From positions 1-64,000 of the forward strand of contig CAKRQU010000008.1 in assembly GCA_934394585.1 (NCBI GenBank): a stretch of 64,000 nt of DNA. Reading direction: 5' to 3'. Positions within the stretch are counted from its first letter, which is position 1. Every line of letters begins with the position of its first letter. The DNA is from an uncultured Eubacteriales bacterium (GTDB taxonomy: Bacteria > Bacillota > Clostridia > Oscillospirales > CAG-272). Made by a program: the position numbers and the translations under genes. The notes beneath the pieces were generated by a model that saw only the letters and a list, made by a program, of their open reading frames with translations, made no database searches and was not told where the DNA came from. Of the stretch, positions 59,408 through 64,000 are shown piece after piece.

Positions 59408-60936
59408 GAATGACGTCTCCTTATCCATACGATAACGCCCGCGGCAGCCACCGCGAGAGGCAGCACGATGACAAACATTACTGTCCATGTATTTGCCTGA
59501 GCCGTGGTGGAACTGAGCGAATTCTGATCGAATGACTTGTATTTGATATCCGAGAATGTCGTTCTGGATGTCCACATCAGCTCAAGAACGCTGTACATTA
59601 TGCTTTCGTTTGCGCTGCTTCCGTAGGAGAGGAATTCCGTGGAGCCGAGCGCGAGAACATAAGAAGTATCGCCGTCCTCGTTTATATTCCAGTCGGCTAT
59701 GCCGATGGCGGCGAGTATGGCATTACCCGTGCTTTTTTCCGTATCGGAAATGCGCGTCTGTGCCGTGTCATAAGAGAGCAGGAGCGGGAAAACGCCCTGA
59801 TTTCCCAGCGACGATACGAGCGAAAGCGCACCGGAATCCACCGTCATCGCGCGCGGCGAATGGAATACCACATGTGCCGTGGAGGAAGCGCCGATGGCAC
59901 GGTCCACTATCTGCTTCGGAACATTTTCCGTAGTTCTGGAGCTGTCCGCCATTACGGAAACGCCGCCGGAAGCGGATGCCGAATGAGACGGGTCGGAAAC
60001 GGAACCGCTCATATTTATGCCCCATTCGGAGAGAAGCCCGTCGAGTATGGGCAATCTCGTGGTGGCAGCGCCTTCTGTCACTATCAGATGACCGTAATTC
60101 TTTTTTAAGAATTTGTCTATTTTCTGCTTTTCGTTTGCCAGATTGGGGTCATCGGCAGTGGGCGAAAGCAGATCGAATACGGGCGCATTTATTATTATGA
60201 TATCGTTGTTTCTGTTTTCATTTTCCTCTACGGGGAAATTTTCGAGGGCGAGATTTATTTCGCGTATCTCATATCCCACCGTGGTGAGCAGCTCTTCCCA
60301 TTCGGAAGCCTCTGCGAGGGTGGGTTCGCCATGTCCCGTGAGATAATAAGCCACGGGCTTTTCGGATTTATTGAGTATCTGCGAAACGGCGGAAAGTATT
60401 CTCGCTTCCGCATCGTAGCCGATCACCTTTTTCTCGGAATTTTTCTTGAAAAAGGCGCTGAGCTGATATTTTTTCGCGGGGGCGGTGAGAACGGGATTTC
60501 CGTCCTTGTCGGCAAGCTCAAAAACCACGTCGTTTGTATAAACGGTATCGTATTCCGTGAGCTGATAGCGGGAAATTTCTTCCTTTTCGCGAACGGAATT
60601 TATGCCTTTCACATGGATTTTGTCGCAGTATGCTTCCACCTGTTTGAGCGTTTTGTAAACATATCCCGCCTCTGTGGAGGACGCGGCAAATCTGTCTTCC
60701 TCACTCATGAGAACGATATTTACCGTGGTATTTTCGTCGCTTCCTTCAAAAAGCGAATCGAGCACGCTTTTGAATTCCTTCGATACGGAATATATGCCCG
60801 AGGAGGTGAGGTCGGTATACCAATTGAATTTTGTGGCGAGCGCGGTGAATATCACGTTTACCACTACCAGTATGGCGATGAAAGCCGCCGTGAAAGCCAC
60901 GGCAGTGCCGCCGTATTTCAGATTTTTGTTTTTCAT
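59404..60936 (-). CDS. GldG-family ABC-associated protein
   Basis: 510 aa. N-terminal transmembrane helix (~13-34) and C-terminal helix (~485-505; VMFVIVLPLAVAAAGVIVWI), with a large extracytoplasmic part between that carries the GldG/ABC_transp_aux signature (YYLTGHGEPTLAEASEWEELLTTVGYEI; DIIIINAPVFDL). In Bacteroidetes GldFG is linked to gliding and secretion; Firmicutes homologues are uncharacterised. Operon with the ABC permease, ATPase and DUF4340 gene. Confidence 0.87.
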   Translation of the reverse strand: MKNKNLKYGGTAVAFTAAFIAILVVVNVIFTALATKFNWYTDLTSSGIYSVSKEFKSVLDSLFEGSDENTTVNIVLMSEEDRFAASSTEAGYVYKTLKQVEAYCDKIHVKGINSVREKEEISRYQLTEYDTVYTNDVVFELADKDGNPVLTAPAKKYQLSAFFKKNSEKKVIGYDAEARILSAVSQILNKSEKPVAYYLTGHGEPTLAEASEWEELLTTVGYEIREINLALENFPVEENENRNNDIIIINAPVFDLLSPTADDPNLANEKQKIDKFLKKNYGHLIVTEGAATTRLPILDGLLSEWGINMSGSVSDPSHSASASGGVSVMADSSRTTENVPKQIVDRAIGASSTAHVVFHSPRAMTVDSGALSLVSSLGNQGVFPLLLSYDTAQTRISDTEKSTGNAILAAIGIADWNINEDGDTSYVLALGSTEFLSYGSSANESIMYSVLELMWTSRTTFSDIKYKSFDQNSLSSTTAQANTWTVMFVIVLPLAVAAAGVIVWIRRRHS

Positions 60937-60963
60937 TTTCCGTTGTCCTTTCTTTTCGGGAAG

Positions 60964-61674
60964 TTATGCCCAGCGGCGTTTTTCAAATACTCTTACGGCG
61001 AGGAAAAGAAATGCGCCGGTAAACGAGATATAGTAGAGCAGAGCGGCATAATTGAAAATACCCGCGGTGAAATCGGAATATCTCGAAGCAAAGGAAATGC
61101 CGGAAAGTATATTGCGTATGAATTCGGAATTTATGAAATTATTGAGCCTGTCCACAAACTGGAGAAATATTATCACGGCGATGGTGCCGAGAGCGGCGAT
61201 AAACTGATTTTCCGTAGTGGCGGAAATGAAAATACCTATCGCTATGAAAGCGCCGCCCATCAGTATTATGGCAAATACACTGCCGGCATAAGCGGCGGGG
61301 TTCGGCGTGCCGTAGGCGGCGAGCGGAATGTAATAAAGCACGGAGGCAAAAATGAATGTGCCGCCGAAAAGTATGAGCGCCGCGAGATATTTCGCAAAAA
61401 CGATATCAAAAAGCGTTACTGGAGCGGTGAGTATCAGCTGATCTGTTTTCATTTTGCGCTCTTCGCTTACGGATTTCATCGTAAGCAGCGGGATTATCAG
61501 CACAAAAAGCAGCATCATTATGGCGAAATAAGAGGAAAGACTCGCGTTTTCACCGAGCTGAACGGTATAGTTTGTGAAAAAGAATCCGCTGACTGCGAGA
61601 AGCAGCGCCATGAATATATAGCCTATCGGCGATGTGAAATAAGAATGTAATTCTCTTTTTAAAATAGCCGTCAT
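60964..61674 (-). CDS. ABC-2/GldF-like permease
   Basis: 236 aa with about six transmembrane helices. N-terminal LKRELHSYFTSPIGYIFMAL and the cytoplasmic loop MKSVSEERKMKTDQLILTAPV are characteristic of GldF-like ABC-2 permeases. It partners the ATPase encoded upstream (61690-62655) and the GldG protein downstream. Substrate unknown. RBS AAGGAGGAAATG on the minus strand. Confidence 0.9.
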   Translation of the reverse strand: MTAILKRELHSYFTSPIGYIFMALLLAVSGFFFTNYTVQLGENASLSSYFAIMMLLFVLIIPLLTMKSVSEERKMKTDQLILTAPVTLFDIVFAKYLAALILFGGTFIFASVLYYIPLAAYGTPNPAAYAGSVFAIILMGGAFIAIGIFISATTENQFIAALGTIAVIIFLQFVDRLNNFINSEFIRNILSGISFASRYSDFTAGIFNYAALLYYISFTGAFLFLAVRVFEKRRWA

Positions 61675-61689
61675 TTTTACATTTCCTCC

Positions 61690-62655
61690 TTATCTGCTTT
61701 TTTCGGGCTTGGCATTTTCCGCCTGCTCCGCTTCGTCTACCACATTTATGAAAAGATCTTCTATAGTGGCGCCGAGCTGTTCCATGGAAAGTATGGGCCA
61801 TGAATTCTGCGCCATGGCGAAAAATACGGGGCGACGGATGTCCGCTTTTTCCGTGCCTTCTATTACGTAAGAAGCCGTGCCGTCGTCGTATGTCGCCGCT
61901 GTTTTCGCGTAACGCACCCCGTTTATCTTTTTCAGAGCGGAGAGCACTGCGGCAGAGGGACCGTCCACGCGCACGGAAATTTTGTGGCTCTTTATCACGT
62001 TTTCTATATTTTCCGTCTTTTCGTCGGCTACTATTTTGCCTTCGTTTATTATTATGATGCGGTCGCATACCGCTTTCACTTCGGAAAGTATATGTGTGCT
62101 GAGTATTACCGTGTGCTTTTTGCCGAGATTGGAAATGAGATTTCGTATGTCTATTATCTGCTTCGGGTCAAGACCGTTTGTCGGCTCGTCGAAAATGACC
62201 ACTTCGGGATTTCCCACTATGGCGCCCGCTATGCCCACTCTCTGCTTATAACCTTTGGAAAGGTTTTTTATCATGCGGTTTTTCACGTCGCTTATTTTTA
62301 CCACGTCGCATATCTCATCAAGATGCGCTTTTTTATCGAAATCGCATTTTTTCAGATCGTATATGAAGCCGAGATATTCATAGGGTGTCATTTCCATATA
62401 AAGCGGCGGCTGCTCCGGCAGAAAGCCTATTTTTTTCTTTACCTCCAGCGGATGCTCCAGTATATCCATGCCGTCTATCATCGCTTTGCCCGAGGTGGAA
62501 GAAAGGTACCCCGTGAGAATATTCATCGTAGTGGTTTTTCCCGCGCCGTTCGGACCGAGAAAACCGACCACTTCGCCCGGATGCACTTCAAAGCTGATGT
62601 CGTTTACGGCATATCTTTCGCCGTATTTTTTTACGAGATGCTCGATTTTTATCAT
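61690..62655 (-). CDS. ABC transporter ATPase of the Gld-like system
   Basis: 321 aa. Walker A GPNGAGKTTTMN, signature LSKGYKQRVGIAGAI, Walker B VVIFDEPTNGLDP and the H-loop (ILSTHILSEVKA), followed by a ~90-residue C-terminal extension typical of GldA/NatA-type subunits. First gene of the four-gene minus-strand operon ATPase-permease-GldG-DUF4340. Both catalytic sites intact. Confidence 0.94.
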   Translation of the reverse strand: MIKIEHLVKKYGERYAVNDISFEVHPGEVVGFLGPNGAGKTTTMNILTGYLSSTSGKAMIDGMDILEHPLEVKKKIGFLPEQPPLYMEMTPYEYLGFIYDLKKCDFDKKAHLDEICDVVKISDVKNRMIKNLSKGYKQRVGIAGAIVGNPEVVIFDEPTNGLDPKQIIDIRNLISNLGKKHTVILSTHILSEVKAVCDRIIIINEGKIVADEKTENIENVIKSHKISVRVDGPSAAVLSALKKINGVRYAKTAATYDDGTASYVIEGTEKADIRRPVFFAMAQNSWPILSMEQLGATIEDLFINVVDEAEQAENAKPEKSR

Positions 62656-62685
62656 ATTTCCTCCGTGATTTGTATGCTCATTTTT

Positions 62686-63237
62686 TTAATCAAATGTTTC
62701 GATTGATTTTCTGTAATTTTTGTTTCCTTCGGTCTTGTTTATCCCGATTATGAAATCGGGCAGGGCACCGGGCGCGGGTTTTCCGTTTTTTAGCTGCATC
62801 CCGGGTTCCGCTTCCCAATCCATCATATATACCGTGACATCGTATTTGCCTTTTTCCAGAGTTAGCTTCAGTGAATTCTCGGCATCGGAATCCACGTATT
62901 CTATTCCGGAAAGCATGGCTGTGCCGTCCGTTTCAAAAAGATATTCTTCGGATTTCAGGTAAACATATTTGCTTTCTCTCTCGCTCAGCGTCTCGTTTAT
63001 TTTCACTTCAAATTCAAGGCTGGCATCGGAGCGTATGTTTACGGGGACGATTTTTGCGATATCTATCTGCGCGAGTATGTCACTGTCCTCCAAAAAATAT
63101 TTTTCCCATTCGTCGAGAGAATTGATATGCCTGTAGTGATCGTAATCCCACAAAACCCACATTCCGCTGTTTGTCGAAAGTATTTTTCTGTTTTTGCTTT
63201 CGGTTTTCTTCTTTTTGAATGCGTCGAAAAGTCCCAT
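62686..63237 (-). CDS. Uncharacterised cytoplasmic protein
   Basis: 183 aa from ATG 63237 (AAGGAG 7 nt upstream; the frame extends to 63327 without an RBS). Opens MGLFDAFKKKKTESK, basic, then a beta-rich domain with acidic patches (SDASLEFEVKINETLSERESKYVYL). No membrane segment and no family recognised. Lies 30 nt upstream of the ABC operon on the same strand and may be co-transcribed. Confidence 0.72.
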   Translation of the reverse strand: MGLFDAFKKKKTESKNRKILSTNSGMWVLWDYDHYRHINSLDEWEKYFLEDSDILAQIDIAKIVPVNIRSDASLEFEVKINETLSERESKYVYLKSEEYLFETDGTAMLSGIEYVDSDAENSLKLTLEKGKYDVTVYMMDWEAEPGMQLKNGKPAPGALPDFIIGINKTEGNKNYRKSIETFD

Positions 63238-63284
63238 GCGAAATCTCCTTTTTTGAAAACGTATTTGTTGTATAGAAATGATAT

Positions 63285-64000
63285 TTATTCTATTATATTT
63301 ATGCTGTGCGGCACGTCGCAAACGCAAACTTCGGTGTATGCCCCGCCGTATTCACCGTCCGCCGTGAACGATACTTCCGTATCAAAGGAAAGCGTGGCTT
63401 GCGCCGCTTTCATCCGAACTATCATGGGTGAATCCGATTGCGCTATCAGCGCGCTTATAGCGACCTGCCATTCCGTTGCGTTGCGCGGGAAACGTATCAG
63501 CGTGATATCGAGCAGTCCGTCGCGCAGGCGCTCGCTTTCGTTATTTCCGAAAAAGCGTATGCCGCCGACTGTTTTTGAATTTGAAAACATGCCGTATATG
63601 AATTCGCCGGAAACCTCTTCGTTTTCCGTTTTCAGCGTCAGCTTATACGGCTTTAATTCCGTCAGACTTTTTGCCGCCTCCGCCACATAAGCCATCCTGC
63701 CGAAAGAAGCCTTTTTTGCCTGCGATGTCTGATATGCCACCGCCGTGAAAGCGCCGAATGCAGCCACATAAGAGAAATATTTTTCTCCCAGCCTGCCCAC
63801 ATCGTATTTTTCGGGTTTTCCGCGCGCTATTTTGTCTATAGCCATTTTTATATTGCGCGGAATACCGTGACTTCCGGCAAAATCATTTACCGTGCCTGTG
63901 GGAATATAGCCGAGCGCCGCCTTGCTTCCCGTGAGAAGCAGACCGTTGAGCGTTTCATTGAGCGTGCCGTCGCCGCCGCAGCATACCACGGCATCATATC
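63285..64000 (-). CDS. YegS/DgkB-family lipid kinase, truncated by window end
   Basis: The visible 3' two-thirds of a diacylglycerol-kinase-like protein: VVCCGGDGTLNETLNGLLL (the GGDGT nucleotide-binding motif), GYIPTGTVNDFAG, and a beta-sandwich C-terminal domain. The gene begins beyond position 64000 (the frame is still open at 64000 as YDAVVCCGG). Substrate could be diacylglycerol or another lipid. Confidence 0.9.
   Translation of the reverse strand, partial: YDAVVCCGGDGTLNETLNGLLLTGSKAALGYIPTGTVNDFAGSHGIPRNIKMAIDKIARGKPEKYDVGRLGEKYFSYVAAFGAFTAVAYQTSQAKKASFGRMAYVAEAAKSLTELKPYKLTLKTENEEVSGEFIYGMFSNSKTVGGIRFFGNNESERLRDGLLDITLIRFPRNATEWQVAISALIAQSDSPMIVRMKAAQATLSFDTEVSFTADGEYGGAYTEVCVCDVPHSINIIE

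Noticed and set aside
1..64000. CRISPR array
   Set aside because: No regularly spaced 20-40 nt direct repeats with unique spacers were found; the repeats seen are palindromic or 0.5 kb long.

Overview
The window looks like a chromosomal segment of an anaerobic, low-to-mid GC Gram-positive bacterium of the class Clostridia, probably an uncultured gut lineage. The evidence is gene content: IreB, DUF4364, SepF/DivIVA, LspA-RluD, LexA with a Gram-positive SOS box, PerR with reverse rubrerythrin, and archaeal-type AspRS. Promoters are sigma-A type with 17-bp spacers. Nothing here fixes the genus.

Layout. 1-4950: the 3' end of a 5S rRNA, tRNA-Asn, an AraC/GyrI-like regulator, an archaeal-type aspartyl-tRNA synthetase, a Crp-family pseudogene, a membrane zinc-ribbon protein and a Vat/CatB-type acetyltransferase. 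The synthetase and the acetyltransferase have near-identical promoter blocks. 5087-5607 is a frameshifted Cys-rich gene. 6022-15819 is the main accessory locus, a peptide natural-product (RiPP) operon. It holds a STAS protein, a short membrane-fusion protein, a C39-peptidase ABC exporter, a second ABC exporter, a small acidic protein overlapping an ECF sigma factor, a run of precursor peptides (four with Nif11-like leaders, two short ones with double-Gly leaders and zinc-ribbon-like cores), and a radical SAM/SPASM maturase. Three precursors arose by tandem duplication: leaders and intergenic DNA are conserved while the Cys-rich cores differ.

16.6-42 kb is mostly housekeeping: DUF4364, a GH38 mannosidase, a secreted M6 protease, a cell-division/tRNA-modification block on the minus strand (queA-miaA-HlyD-sepF-divIVA-lspA-rluD-HAD), ireB, an M14 peptidase, lexA, an MFS transporter, perR-rbr, a decayed sigma-factor locus next to a lipoprotein, lepA and hemW. 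43-64 kb holds gap, tRNA-Leu, two XRE regulators (one fused to an ADP-ribosylglycohydrolase), mtaB, an RluA-family pseudouridine synthase, a GH3 glycosidase, ybaK, a DUF4886 lipoprotein, tRNA-Thr, a Gld-like ABC system with DUF4340, and a YegS-like lipid kinase cut by the window end.

The second striking feature is a dispersed non-coding element, 460-511 bp, present seven times (about 16, 20, 34, 42, 45, 48 and 56 kb). Each copy is bounded by CAAAAGTCA/TGACTTTTG inverted ends, flanked by families of short palindromes, and sits mostly in convergent intergenic gaps just after terminators. Differences between copies keep several hairpins intact through G-U wobble on one strand only, which suggests an RNA. 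Smaller arrays of the same palindromes without the core occur near 5.0, 5.8, 37 and 54 kb. No CRISPR array, transposase or prophage gene was seen.
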